Position numbers and translations under genes: made by a program
Origin: Cladopsammia gracilis
Lineage: Eukaryota; Cnidaria; Anthozoa; Scleractinia; Dendrophylliidae
Assembly: GCA_022457155.1 (NCBI GenBank)
Contig: JAJGOT010000122.1
Span: 988,501 to 1,052,500, forward strand
Length of the DNA: 64,000 nucleotides
Reading direction: 5' to 3'
The notes under the pieces: model-generated
Database searches by the model: none
What the model saw: only the letters and a program-made list of their open reading frames with translations
What the model was told of the DNA's origin: nothing
Shown: in pieces, positions 44,893-56,250 of the stretch
Position numbering within the stretch: position 1 is the first letter of the stretch
Layout of the letters: every line of letters begins with the position of its first letter

Positions 44893-45309
44893 TTAGTGCA
44901 AATTGGTGGTTTTTCTGGTTGTACGTTGTACGGTTTTTCTGGTTGTACGTTGTACGGTTTTTCTGGTTGTACGTTGGTCGTCTTGAGTTTCTCTTTGTTT
45001 AGCTGGTGTTTCTTCCTTACAAGCTTCGCAAAAGATACCATCATCATGTGCCCTTAAGGTTTCCTCTCTGAACTCCTTTACCCTTTGCTTTGCAGAAACG
45101 TTTGGCTTGTAGGAAGCCCACTTTGCTTTTGTTGCTCGCCGATTTCCTGGGTTGACAGAAAGTTTTCTTTTCCTTGCTTTTTCACTGGCACTTAGGGCCT
45201 TTAAAACATCTAGGATGGTCCGCACTTCTTCCTGTCTTTAATCACTTAAGTTTGACTCTGTTAACTCAATCAGTTCAGCTATTTGAGCAGCCTTAATTGA
45301 GTCTGCCAT
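44893..45309 (-). pseudogene. N-terminal fragment of a zinc-finger protein ending in an in-frame repeat
   Basis: From ATG 45309 (MADSIKAAQIAEL) the frame meets a TAA near 45239 and then continues unbroken with VRTILDVLKALSASEKARK, KQRVKEFREETL and IFCEACKEE, a C-x-x-C half-finger. Where the second half would be expected, the reading passes into 24-bp tandem repeats coding RTTRKTVQ and stops at 44893. The finger is therefore lost. Possibly a transposon-associated zinc-finger protein; not identified. Confidence 0.4.
44912..44985. repeat. 24-bp tandem repeat, three copies
   Basis: The unit GGTTTTTCTGGTTGTACGTT plus GTAC recurs at 24-bp intervals. As a multiple of three it keeps the minus-strand frame open. 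Confidence 0.85.
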
Positions 45310-46679
45310 TTTGAACTTACAGCTTACAAGAATACAAGGCATGCTGGGTGCATAACTTATGGGTTAAACCACTGACCGACACTGTGTGCCCCTGGGGGTG
45401 AGAAAGAGACTTTTAAGTCAACATAAGCAGTATTTAAAACTACTGCTTACATTGACACGTTATTGGTTGGAATTTATAAATCTTAATAAGTGTTATGAGA
45501 TTTCTCTTAAAAAAGCTCATAAATTTCTAAAAATCTTTTTCTTTTCTAAAAATCATTTATTTTTCTAAAAATCCTAAAAAACATCCGGGTTTTTGTAGCT
45601 AGGCCTACTTTACTACCTACTTTATACAGATATGGCTCCGAGGAGTACAATTCACGTAAAATAAGCAACAAAAACCAAATATTAAGACAGACATAAAATT
45701 AATACTTGATTAAAACTTGACAATAAATAATATTTCCTGTATGTCTTGCTCTAAAATTGTAAATAAAAGCAATGTTTATTGCCTGATCAAATTAAATTAA
45801 GAAGATAAACAAGCTGCAAACATGTTCTTGTTTCCAGTCAATAAATTATTTCATTTTGTAATCACGTTTTGAACTCCAAAAAGTAAAACACCACCACCGA
45901 AATTGTTCAGTGCATCTGTTTCGATTCACCCTAGTTCTCCACTAATAATACTCTGCCTTGTGAATACCAGTTTACTCTGTGAGGTTATTGTTAGGGCACA
46001 GAAACCAGTAATCAATTTATGACCAATTTGTCAGCCCAGCACTTGTGATGACTCAGTAAAAACATTTTAAGACCAAATTATACAAATGGCATTTTCAGAA
46101 ATGTAAACTTACCGAACAGACTGGCTACTAGCCATACTGGAGCACTCACTAAAGAGACCAATAAATAGTAAACACAGTGTCACAATTTACGACGAAGTTC
46201 GTGCTAAGCTTATATATAGCTCATAAATTCACTTGATTCTGATAAAGTACATACTTTCAAAAAAGTTTGCAGTTCACCTTTGAAAACTAGAAATGAAAGT
46301 GAATTACCTGCTTTCAGCAACCGATGACATCCTTTAAGTTTCTGTAAACAAAACAGAATTGAAACGTCGAGTAATCAGAGCCACAAACATGCAAAAATGG
46401 TGACCTTTACTTCACTTTTGCTCAAATATATTCGCCTAAAGACTGTTTAATATAATAGTAAGGTGAAAAATCAGTCAAAAATACTTATGTAGTCGTCGCT
46501 ACGCAAATCTTCTCTACTCACCATAGTGCGATGAGACGACGGACTACGAAACCCACAAACAAGCATGCACAGTAAACTTCAAACCAGGTCCCCACTGTGT
46601 AGTCTGTAGTGAGCCTATCTTAAAGTACTTATTGTTGGTACACAGGTACTGCTAAAACTCAACAGCAGCTGTTGCATCA
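45310..46679. other. No gene seen
   Basis: AT-rich non-coding sequence up to the LINE target site. Confidence 0.4.
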
Positions 46680-49077
46680 ACTGATTAATTAAAACTTCTC
46701 TTATTGAGAAGAAAGGAAAAGACCGCACATTCTTAGAGAACTGGCATCCTATTTCTCTGGTCAATGTAGATACAAAAATAATGTCCAAAGTAATCGCTTC
46801 AAGAATCAAAAATGTGTTACCAGAGATTATTCATCACAATCAAACAGGATATGTCAAAGATCGATTTATAGGCGAAACGATCCGATCGATTTATGATGTA
46901 ATGGATTATACTGTTGAAGAGAATATTCCAGGTATGATGATTTTTATTGATTTTGAAAAGGCTTTTGATAGTGTAGAATGGGATTTTCTTCATAAATGTC
47001 TTGAATCCTTTAATTTCGGTCCAGACTTTCTCAACTGGGTAAAATCTTTTTATAAAAACATACAGAGCTGTACCATGAATAATGGAACTGCTTCAAATTA
47101 TTTTGTGCTAGAACGAGGAGTCCGGCAAGGTGATCCACTCTCGCCTTATCTTTTTATAGCAGTTGTGGAAACTCTTGCAATTGCCATTTGTCAGAACAAA
47201 GACATAAAAGGAATTTCTATCGAGAAGGAGGAAACAAAGCTCTTGCAATACGCGGATGACACTACTGCAATGCTCTCGGATATGGACTCGGCCAAAATTT
47301 TATTTGAATTGTTGGACGTTTTTAAGGACGTTTCTGGTCTTAAAATTAACTGCACAAAAACTGAGGCTATGTGGATCGGAGCATCCAAAGAAAACAAAAC
47401 AAAACCGTTTGGAATTAAATGGCCAACCGAACCAATAAAAGCTCTTGGAGTATATTTTACCTATGACTTAAAACTGCTCAAAGAAAAGAATTTCATCGAA
47501 CGATTGGATAGTATTAAAAAACTGATCAACGTTTGGTCTTCGAGAGGTCTTTCAATCTTTGGTAAAGTGACAATAATAAATCCTTTCTAATTCCAAAATT
47601 TGTTTATGTATGCTCACTTCTGCCTACACCCAACGAGATGGTAAAACAATTGAATCAATTGCTTTTCAAATTCTTGTGGAAAGGAACAGATAAAGTAATG
47701 CGTCTGTCAACAATAAATGATTATGGGGAAGGTGGATTAAAAATGATTGATTTAGAGAGCATGGTTAAAGCTCTAAGATTAGCATGGCTTAAACGAATAT
47801 TTAACGCAAATGATGGAACATGGAAGCGGTACTTACAACACCAATTGAAAACATTTGGAGGACTGTTCTTTTTAAATTGTAACTATGATGTTAACGATTA
47901 TACAATCACTTCCCAGTTTTATCGAGAGCTTCTTCTATGGTGGTCACAATTTCGTGAAACTTTCGCTACAGACTTGAATTGGACAAATATTATTTGGAAT
48001 AATAAAGAAATTAGAATAGATAAAAAGCCTATCTATTACAAAAAATATTTTGACTCCGGAATCACTCACATCCACGATCTCCGGCTCGATTTGAATATTA
48101 ATGAGTCCTTTAGTTACGTTTCAAATAAAGTTAGAAAAATTAGCTTTCTACAATGGGCAGGTCTTCGTCACTCGATACGTGATTTTTTGAAAGGTGATCC
48201 TGATTATATCTATACACTAACGCCTTCTTCGCTTCAAATAAATAACAACATTTTTGATGTGAAGAAAAAGAAATCGAAAGATTATTACTCCTTACTTGTT
48301 ATGAAGAAATCACAGCCTCCTAATATTGTGCATAAATGGAAAAGCGACTTTAATATTTCAGATGATCTATTGAGAGAATCTTTCATTTTACCTCACTCTG
48401 TCGCACTTGAATCCTATGTTAAAGCTTTTCAGTATAAAATCCTTAACAATATACTCTACACAAACACGAAATTGTGTAAAATTGGCTTTAGAGCTGACGA
48501 CTTATATCATCTTCTTTATCAATGCACTTATGCCAGACAGTTCTGGAATGATTTCGAATTGTACTGGTTCTGCTTGTCAAATCAGGTAGTTCACCTGACT
48601 TTGGAAAATGTTTTATTTGGAATGCTTTCAACACACTGCCCTTCACACATACTACTCAATTATTTTATTAATATCGGAAAACTGTTTTTGTGGGACTGCA
48701 GAAGAAAACAAATACACCCTAAAATACAAGGTTATCAGAACAAGATAGCTATCAAATATGAAATTGAAAGAAAAATAAATAAGAAAAACTTCTTTGAAAA
48801 GAAATGGATATTCAAATGAAAAGGAATGGTTAATAATTTAAAAATCTTAAGCCGATTTGCCTTCTATCCTGTTTGTCTTTTTTTATGTTGCGTTGTTCAT
48901 TTAGTTTAATTAGCTTAAATTGTTTAATTTCTTAAGCTGAAAATAGGATTGAAAGTAAGATTGTTAATTATATCGAATTGTTATCACTTTTAACCTATTT
49001 TGTGAATGTAAAAATTGTAACTGTGTAAATAAAAGGTCAGAATAATAATAATTAAAAAAAAAACTGATTAATTAAAA
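46680..49077 (+). mobile_element. 5'-truncated L1-like LINE with 15-bp target-site duplication
   Basis: ACTGATTAATTAAAA occurs at 46680-46694 and again at 49063-49077, exactly flanking the insertion 46695-49062, which ends in an A-rich tail after AATAAA. The inserted DNA starts inside the RT domain, a classic truncated target-primed insertion. Confidence 0.9.
46695..48819 (+). pseudogene. L1-like LINE ORF2: RT and C-terminal region, one frame break
   Basis: The frame is open from the 5' junction with LENWHPISLVNVDTKIMSK, then HHNQTGYVKDRFIGETIR, the MIFIDFEKAFDSVEWDF box, RGVRQGDPLSPYLFIAVVE and the catalytic LLQYADDTTAML. A one-base shift near 47580-47590 (stop at 47588-47590) leads to the second frame (47600-48819) with LNQLLFKFLWKGTDKVM, MVKALRLAWLKRIF and a C-terminal cysteine region (LLYQCTYARQFWNDF). 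It belongs to the same clade as the LINE at 33-38 kb but is clearly divergent. With only one break this copy is younger than most elements here. Confidence 0.88.
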
Positions 49078-49370
49078 TGCCACATTTTGTCTGTTAGTTC
49101 ATCAAACATATTCATGAATTTGTTATTAATCTTCTGGAATGTGACTGCGTTACAAGTCCTGTCAACTGACTCTTCTATGTCACTGTCTTCCTTCCGGTTT
49201 CTCAAAATCAAGTAGTTGCTATTCAATACTTGTCAATTCGTTTCAAGTTAAATCATTTCATTCTTATGCTCTTAAAGCAAATAAAGAATATCATTATGCT
49301 TTCTGGCAGCTTCAGTATTGAAGGGCAAAACCACTTTCGAATCAGTGCATGGGATTTTAAATTCTTGACC

Positions 49371-49815
49371 AAAATGTCCAAGGAATGCAGCTGTTTCAGT
49401 TATGGTAGCATTGTTTTGAATAGAAAGTTGCAGGATAATTGTTTTGGTTGACTCTACATATTTTTTTTTGGCACAGTTATTTTGTACTTCGAATTTTCGT
49501 AAATTACTTTTATTGAGATTCTGTCTCTTTAACCAGGCTTGGAATTCTTGTTCACCCATGGCATCATATTGTTTCTCTGACGGAGGAAAAAATGTCCAAG
49601 GACTGCAGCTGTTTTAGTTATGGTAGCATTGTTTTGAATGGAAAGAATTGTTTTGGTTGACTCTTCATTTTTCTTCTTTGGCACAGTCTTTTTGTACCTT
49701 GCATTTTTCTAAATTACTTTTATTGAGACTGTCTCTTTAACCAGGCCTGGAACCCTTGTTCACTCATGGCATCAAATTGTTGAATGTAAATGTAAATGTT
49801 TCTCTGACAGAGGGA
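49371..49815. repeat. Tandem duplication, about 218-bp unit, two copies
   Basis: The sequence starting AAAATGTCCAAGGAATGCAG at 49371 recurs at 49589 with about 85-90% identity, through the GCATCAWATTGTT end. The minus strand of copy 1 is open (WLKRQNLNKSNLRKFEVQNN); copy 2 has stops. The duplication is older than the 661-bp one. The coding family is not recognised. Confidence 0.75.
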
Positions 49816-50462
49816 AAGTGTTTATACCAACATCAAGCAGCTTTACGAGGTACTTATCTTTTGCTTCAAACATTTTCAGCTGCTCAGGGTTAGAATCTAA
49901 ACAAATAAAATATTATTAACAGTAGAAAAAATATATCCATTGATTGATTTAAAAAATAAGCTGTTTCCACTAGCAATTTTTTTAATTGTTGTGTTTAGCA
50001 AATGTCCTTTTGTGTTTAGAAAAATGTTATGTTCATCATTGTATTTGACAATACATCAACATGTACATGTTCTATGTCTGTGGTAAAGAAATATGACGTC
50101 AAGAGTACAGACAGAAAATGTATACTCATCCTCAGTCACCTCTCTTGTCAGAAGATGTTTATTAATTGGAAGATGCAGTTGCGAACACCCCTCCTTGACA
50201 CAAATGCATGTTTGACAACTGGGGTGACTCGGGAAAACATGGGTTGGGACAGAATTACATTGTATAACAGAGTGAATGTTTACCAGACAGTTCTTAAAAC
50301 TTAAATTATTTTATTCAGATATGTACCAAGATCATGGTTCAAACAGTGACAGCCATGTAACTCCCAGATTTCTTAACAATCCTTCCATACCCAAGTTAGA
50401 TAAGGATAAAAGAAAAATATGAAAGGAAGACTTACAACAAATGTTATTGGTCACTTACTTTT
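49816..50462. other. No gene seen
   Basis: AT-rich; no recognisable features. Confidence 0.35.
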
Positions 50463-50551
50463 CAAACTGGGAAAGCTCCTGCAAATGATGGTTTGATAGC
50501 TGAGTTCTATCAGGCCTTTTGGCCACTCCTGGGTAATCTTGTAGGGAAAAT
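50463..50551 (+). mobile_element. Small LINE RT-entry fragment
   Basis: One frame reads TGKAPANDGLIAEFYQAFWP, matching the (N)KSPGxDGxxxEFYxxFW motif that opens L1-clade RT domains. About 90 bp survive, with no other LINE sequence beside it. Confidence 0.55.
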
Positions 50552-50742
50552 TGTGAGATGACGTAATTGCAATATAGAGAACTCATGACCAGTGTCACGT
50601 GACTTGTAAGATTTTCGACCATGTGCGAGATGTAAAGATTTTTCAAGTGCGGAAATGTTTTAAAACACTGTAAACTGTTTGGACTATGGGTCCACTACTT
50701 CCAGCACATTAAGTGTTTAAAAATCAGTCGTTTGTGCCTGGC

Positions 50743-51267
50743 AACATTTTGGTGACCCTGCCAGGACGAACGGTTCGTGTGGAAACCCGTACTCGCAAAC
50801 AGATGTAATTGAAGGAAATACCAATCGACCACATGGTTTGTGTTCGTCCTCTGCGGTGGAACACATGTTGAATCTGTGACAAGGAAGGTTTTACGGTAAA
50901 CGAAACAACCATGATGGATTCAGAGCTCCAAGAACTGCAACTTCAAGTTATGGAGGAATTTGTAAGCTCCCAATATCTAAAATGGAGCAGTTAGCGGAAC
51001 ACATGGGTCTGGAATCAAAGGAACACAAAGGGAAAAGTAAGCTTGCCATGTCACGGATCACTTGTCTTAAAGTTGAGGATGAGTTTGGAAAAGCCGAAGA
51101 CTGAGTATCTTACAGCACTCCAGAATTTTATCTCTGGGACACCACCACCATTAGAAGAATCATCAAACAGCGAGGATCTCAATAAAGAATCTGTGAAAGC
51201 AACAATGGCAGAATACGAAGCTCTACTTAAACAATTCGGGGCAATGATGGAGTCTTTAAATGCTTGA
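50743..51267 (+). pseudogene. LTR-element leader and gag-like fragment
   Basis: TTTTGGTGACCCTGCC at about 50743 resembles the primer-binding leader that follows a 5' LTR. The coding start at ATG 50911 (MMDSELQELQLQVMEEF) is followed, in another frame, by KLPISKMEQLAEHMGLESKE and GKSKLAMSRITCLKVEDEF, and after a further shift by TEYLTALQNFISGTPPPLEE and MAEYEALLKQFGAMMESL. The helical, charged nature suits a gag or coiled-coil protein. Two frameshifts break it. No protease or RT follows. Confidence 0.4.
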
Positions 51268-52957
51268 GTTTGGTCGTTTTTTCCGAAGTGACCATAGGGT
51301 AAGCCAATCCGTCTGTAAGATCCAAGCGTAAGATTTTTTGCATAATTCGTTTTTCCCTTTTGTTGCGTACGTATCAGGCTTATAGTTCATTACATCCCTT
51401 TGTTTAGTTTCTTTGCACCCATTTAGGTGTTTAGTTCTTTGTGTTATTTAGTGCCCCCTCGTTAGCGTGTCTTTGCTTTGCATCTTTATTAGCGCCTTTT
51501 TTGGTTTCTTTGGTTTTCTATTTTGCATATTTAACCATAATTTTACATTCCCGTTGGCAGTGCAATTTTGCAGTTCATTCTAGTTCGCGCTTAGCGCAGT
51601 TCTCTTTGGTCTTCCAAGTGCCTTCGTCGCGTTTTACAGCAGCAGTTTTCTCTGGCCGTAACAATGTAAGTGTGTTTTCGCAGTCCTCGCAGTTTCGTTG
51701 TTTCTTTATGTCGAATTTCCTTAGTCACAACTTGTAATTTTTTGCTCTTTTACTGTTTTTCGTTTCAACCCACGTACAACTAGTTCTTTGCATCACGTCT
51801 CTTCGTATCAAATAAACCTTCCTTTGAATAGAGGGATTTATTGGTGGTGTTGTCATTTCTGGCCAGGAGAGCTATTCACTTACTGCAGTTTCACCGTGGT
51901 TCGTAACACTGATTTTTGACTAAAACTCGAAGTGCCCTGTGACAATGTATGTTTTCACAGCAAGCTCATATTTACACAGAGATATATATCAGTAATGAAC
52001 TTCCTTTTAAGCGTAAAACCAACCTGGTTCATGTCGCACAAAACTAGTTATGTTTTTCGCACACTCTCCTATTGGTGCTAGGCGAGAGAGTGATGAAGGG
52101 CCTCCATAACAATTGTGATTTCGCAAAACTGGGACCTGATCTAAAAGTAACTCGCAAATATTTTATCAGACCAAGGTCTGGTTTACAAATAACTGCAATA
52201 AAATTTGTGGGCACTCATCAAATGATAGTATAAAAATTTCAAACAAATTCACCAAAATAGAAAATTTCATTATCATTCGGCCATTTTAAAAGGCTTGTTT
52301 AATTTCCTTCAATTACATTTACATGTTAAACCCGCCAGAAATTGAAAAATAGACTATATTGCAGTTCAGACATAAAGGAACTTATAAAGCTTACCTGAAT
52401 TCTGTTACAAATTCCTACACAAATTCGTCCTCATTTGTACATCATCTTCCAACAGTTTGATCATTGTCACGCAACACCGGCCTGAGTGAAACTGGTTTGG
52501 ATCACCGAATACAACAAAAGCCCAACTTGTGTTCATTCGATTCAAATGGAGAGACTGCAAATCACAGTAGTTGCTAAAAAATCTGTGTCGTAACCGTTCA
52601 TGAGTAGGATGCCCAAAATGCGTGCAATTCCACAATTGGTTTCGGCTCCATTCGATGATATTTGAAAGTTAACCAACAGAAGCCTCATGGTATTTGATGC
52701 AAATAACGGCGGCTACACTGTTGGTTAGGAATGATGAGGTGCTAGTTAAACTCACTTGGTCGGTAAACACAGTGTGTAAACAGTGCTCTTGTGTGGAATG
52801 TCACAAAGTTCTTCGTAAATCCTTTATAATGTTCTGAAGAAACTGCCCAATTAAGAAAATACTGGATATTATCTCCACCAATACAACAACAATATTATTT
52901 TGAAGCCTTGCTGGAATCTGCCATTGTTATGTTTACTACTAAAACCGCTGACCACCC
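51268..52957. other. No supported gene; possible LTR-like region to about 51910
   Basis: The T-rich block 51290-51910 has an AATAAA near 51809 and ends GGTTCGTAACA, which could be an LTR, but no matching second copy exists in the window. The rest is AT-rich without ORFs of note. Confidence 0.3.
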
Positions 52958-53275
52958 TTAGCTCACTTTAAGCACTGGATGCGAAGCAGTTGCATCCCTG
53001 TACAAATGCCGAAAGTTTATCAACAAGGTCCTTCCTGTCTTTTGAATGAAAGGATACGTCAAAAACTTCAAAATCACTTTCAGCATACTGACATTACACT
53101 TGCTTAGTTTGCCCTCTTTCACAAAGTCACACGTGATGGGATGTTGTAAACTGAGTCTCTCTTCAATGGTGTGAAGAACGTCGTTCCTTTCTTGCTCTAC
53201 CCGTATTTCTTCCAATAATTCCTCTGGAGTGATTTGCTTCCTGCCGGGCCTCCTTCTCTTTGCTGCCAGGTGAGA
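52958..53275 (-). pseudogene. SAP-like domain fragment
   Basis: After a CTGGCAG acceptor the minus strand reads RPGRKQITPEELLEEIRVEQ, ERLSLQHPITCDFVKEGKL and SKCNVSMLKVILKFLTYPF. A shift then places the last helix (RKDLVDKLSAFVQGC) in another frame. The LxxLKxxLxxL...GRKxxLVxxL spacing is SAP-like. It probably belongs to the same decayed gene as the DUF6589-like pieces just upstream. Confidence 0.4.
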
Positions 53276-53587
53276 AAAATATCCTTGAACTTGCGTTCTG
53301 TGGTGTTAAATATAGCTGTCTTCAGGATCATGCTAGCAATCCATTATGTACTGACCAGCTTGTATTTGCTCTTTGTAAGCAATTTCTGAAATTGTATCTT
53401 GCACTGTTCTGGCTTTGGAACTTGCTTGTATACAAATTTAATTAAGAAAACGCCACTCATCTCTGTGTTCATCTTCCAAGGTACCATTAAAGGTTCATTT
53501 TCGGTAGAATTCGCCTTGTTGGCCATCCTTCACGTTGGCCATGTTGTTCCACATACAGAAATGAGCCCATGATATATGAACAGTGAT

Positions 53588-54060
53588 TTAAAAAGGCAGC
53601 AAAAATGTGGAGAAAAAAAGTCTGGATAAAAACAAAAAGCAATGTGTGCCGACTGGAACAACATCGATGAGAAACTGAAATGCAGGAAATAGCTCGCACA
53701 AGATTCTTCCGATGTAAATCTTGTCATGCCCTCTTGTGCATCTTTGCTCCTCGTCACTAAGCTTTAAGAGGTCCTTCATATTGCAATCACTGAGGCACTT
53801 CTTAGGTCCATTGTCAGGAATATCAGGGGTTTACTAACTGCCTGGACACTTTTGTTCTGTTTGTTAGAACGCATGTCATGCACTTTTAGCTCCCAGTCAT
53901 TGTTGTCAAGGACAAGAACAAACGTTTACTCTTCTTTTACCATCTGAACAGCATGATCCAGGAAGTGTCTTCCAATATTTTTCTGGATTGTGTACTTCAT
54001 GGAAAGAACCATTGAAATCCCATATTTGTCGAATCTCCAGTAGTATATGAGAGGGAATGT
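53588..54060 (-). pseudogene. DUF6589-like transposon-associated protein remnant
   Basis: Minus-strand pieces in different frames keep a recognisable order: MVLSMKYTIQKNIGRHFLDH, VLDNNDWELKVHDMRS followed by NKQNKSVQAV, and LLKLSDEEQRC with IGRILCELFPAFQFL. The D-N-x-D-x-x-x-x-V-x-x-M-R and QNxS pattern is what I associate with the DUF6589 family, found in many copies in cnidarian and fungal genomes. At least two frameshifts are present. Function unknown. Confidence 0.4.
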
Positions 54061-54689
54061 GATGTATTACAAATGTAGCAGTTGAGACATAGAGTCTCGA
54101 TGTGGACCCATAGAAATAAATCAGAGCGGTGGATGACCTTTTTCAGATTTTATAATCTTATATTAAGACGTTTCAAGAAATTTATTTTTCACAAGTAGTG
54201 TGTTAAAAGATACCTTGTTGTTAGAGTTATCTTTAGTTATCGTATTGTCAACCCTGGGTTTTGGAAAAGTCACAAGTTCTTTTATTTTAATGGATTCCCA
54301 GTTGTTAATTTCATGCAACAATTCTAAACTTCACAGTGAAATCATTTAACAGGAATCCCACCAAGTCTATAAGCAGAATGTAAAATTCAGGCTAATCCTG
54401 GGTTAACTTTGCCCTACTTTTAACCAGGGCTTTTTAGAATTTAAAAACCTGAAATGAGTGATTCCACGGATAACTGACTTATTTAAATCAGTCAATTGCA
54501 AGGTGGCAACCTTGGCACTGCCCCCCTCCCCCCCACCCAGACCCTGACTCCAAGGTGCTTCAACAACGGAAGGGACCTGACGTAAGGGGGACATGGACCG
54601 CCGAGATCCAAACTTCCCCCAAGCACCCTAACTCCCAAGCTCACCACGGAAAGGCACTACCAAGTGAAAGGCGAGCTGACAGACGAGTA
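54061..54689. other. No gene seen
   Basis: Contains a C-rich stretch (54520-54540) but no recognisable gene. Confidence 0.35.
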
Positions 54690-55490
54690 AGAGTGTCCAC
54701 GGTAAACTGTATGTACAGCTGATAGGCATTACTGCTCCAACGATCCATGGTCTGGATCTGGTGATCTGGGATGCCATTACGAGCAGCCACAGTCACCGCT
54801 CGGCTTGTACTTCGTGGAAGACTTAATTATATGCACGCAAAACGTCCCGGCACTTATTTAGGGTTAAAAACTCATTTTAAAATGGTTAGCTTTTATTAAC
54901 TGTTTTGGGTAGTGATATCCATAACAGTAAATAAAAGCTAACCATTTCAAAATGAGTTTTTAACCCTAAATAAGTGCCGGGACGTTTTGCGTGCATATAA
55001 TTAAGTCTTCCACGAAGTACAAGCCCACCGCTCCAATCCAGAGGCTATGGCTGGAGAAGCTCCCTTCAATTCCCGCAGCTGTAAGGATGTCACAAAGCCA
55101 CGATGTTAGCAAGGAGCAAATCAAAGGTTGACCAGATTGCAGTAACAACAATGGACCAAGAGAACTGCCCCGGTGTTCAAGATAAGACATCAGGGACTGG
55201 ACTGTGCACAATGGGGGCGAACCCAGACCAATGTCAATGAACCACCCTTCGTGGAATGGGTCAGTCTCTGATGCCTTAATCTTTACTTGCATGCATATGG
55301 GTTGGATGTAGAATCCACTGCGATGTTGTTGACATGTAAATGCTGAGACGACCAAAAGCTAGCCAACGAGGGAACTGTGCATTCAGCTGATCGCAGAAAG
55401 CCAAAATAGGCACAGTGGTCGGTGAGGGCTGTGTCCAAGGACTGGAAGATGACCTGTATAATATCATCAGTTACCAGTAGCCGCTGCTAA
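54690..55490 (-). pseudogene. DIRS-type tyrosine recombinase, split by a MITE
   Basis: On the minus strand the domain starts with FGFLRSAECTVPS, which carries the first catalytic arginine. It continues with VKIKASETDPFHEGWFIDIG and PPLCTVQSLMSYLEHRGSS, then SSHSLWIGAV where the H-x-x-R box stands (arginine replaced by tryptophan). A 224-bp foldback element interrupts it. Beyond the insertion the end resumes with VAARNGIPDHQIQTMDRWSS and AYQLYI, where the nucleophilic tyrosine lies. Frames also change near 55280. The family is that of DIRS-like or related YR elements. The lost arginine and the insertion make it inactive. Confidence 0.7.
54802..55025. mobile_element. 224-bp foldback MITE with 8-bp target-site duplication
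   Basis: The element begins GGCTTGTACTTCGTGG and ends with the exact reverse complement. Arms of about 95 bp are nearly perfect, around a loop of about 30 nt. CACCGCTC flanks both sides (54794-54801 and 55026-55033). The duplicated site lies inside the tyrosine-recombinase frame. An 8-bp duplication fits hAT, P or Merlin superfamilies; GG termini would suit Merlin, but that is inference. Confidence 0.9.
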
Positions 55491-55590
55491 TTTGCAGAAC
55501 TCTGGGAGCGTTTTATACTGTACACCACCGGCCAGTGGAGGGGGCCAGGTCCTCCACCAGAAATGTAGTGCAGTGCTGTTCTAACAAGTA

Positions 55591-56250
55591 GACATTAGTT
55601 CCATAAGCACCTCCTGCAGAATGGTTGACTTGGTTGGATTAATCTTTAAGCCAACTACATTCTTCAAATTGGTTGAATAATTCTAGGGGCCTTCCAAGCA
55701 AAAGAAAAAGAAACAATATTTGACAAACGTTGCATCATCTGCATAAAATCTCAACAGCAAGTATAAACAACATGCCAGAGAGCTGACATCCCTGTCTAAC
55801 TCTGCAATGTAAGCTAAAGAAGGGTGATGAGAAACTGTTGTTTATTGTGCAGCTTGAAATATTGTGATAAATAACCTGAACCCACCTTTTAAAATCATTG
55901 CCAAAATTATAGGTGTCTATGGCTTTTAACAGGAGCTCCCATTCTAAACTGTCAAAGGCCTTTTAAAATAACTAAACGTAGCTATGCCTTCAGTATTTTG
56001 TTCAGCAGTGAAGCTCAGTATATCTGAAATCATCCTTTTTTGGCAATAAACCTACCTTTAATATACCCAGTTTGTGCACTGTTAATAATATGAGGGAGAA
56101 TCTCTTTTAGTCTAAAGGCTAGCACTATAATCAACATTTAACAAGGACAAAGACTTCCAATTTTTCAAATAAAGCAGATTCTTGTCTTTCTTTGGAATGA
56201 GTCAAAAGATACCCTATAGCAAAAGCATAGTTAAAACTATTTAACATTAC
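55591..56250 (-). pseudogene. L1-like LINE reverse transcriptase remnant
   Basis: On the minus strand the pieces are LKEILPHIINSAQTGYIKGR, then KAFDSLEWELLLKAIDTYNF, SSCTINNSFSSPFF and VRQGCQLSGMLFILAVEIL. These are followed closely by FYADDATFV in another frame, so the segment normally between the last two is deleted. The catalytic YADD is present. It is flanked by unrelated sequence on both sides. Confidence 0.7.

Noticed and set aside
51290..51910. Possible LTR ending GGTTCGTAACA
   Set aside because: No second copy in the window and no clear start; the signals are too weak.
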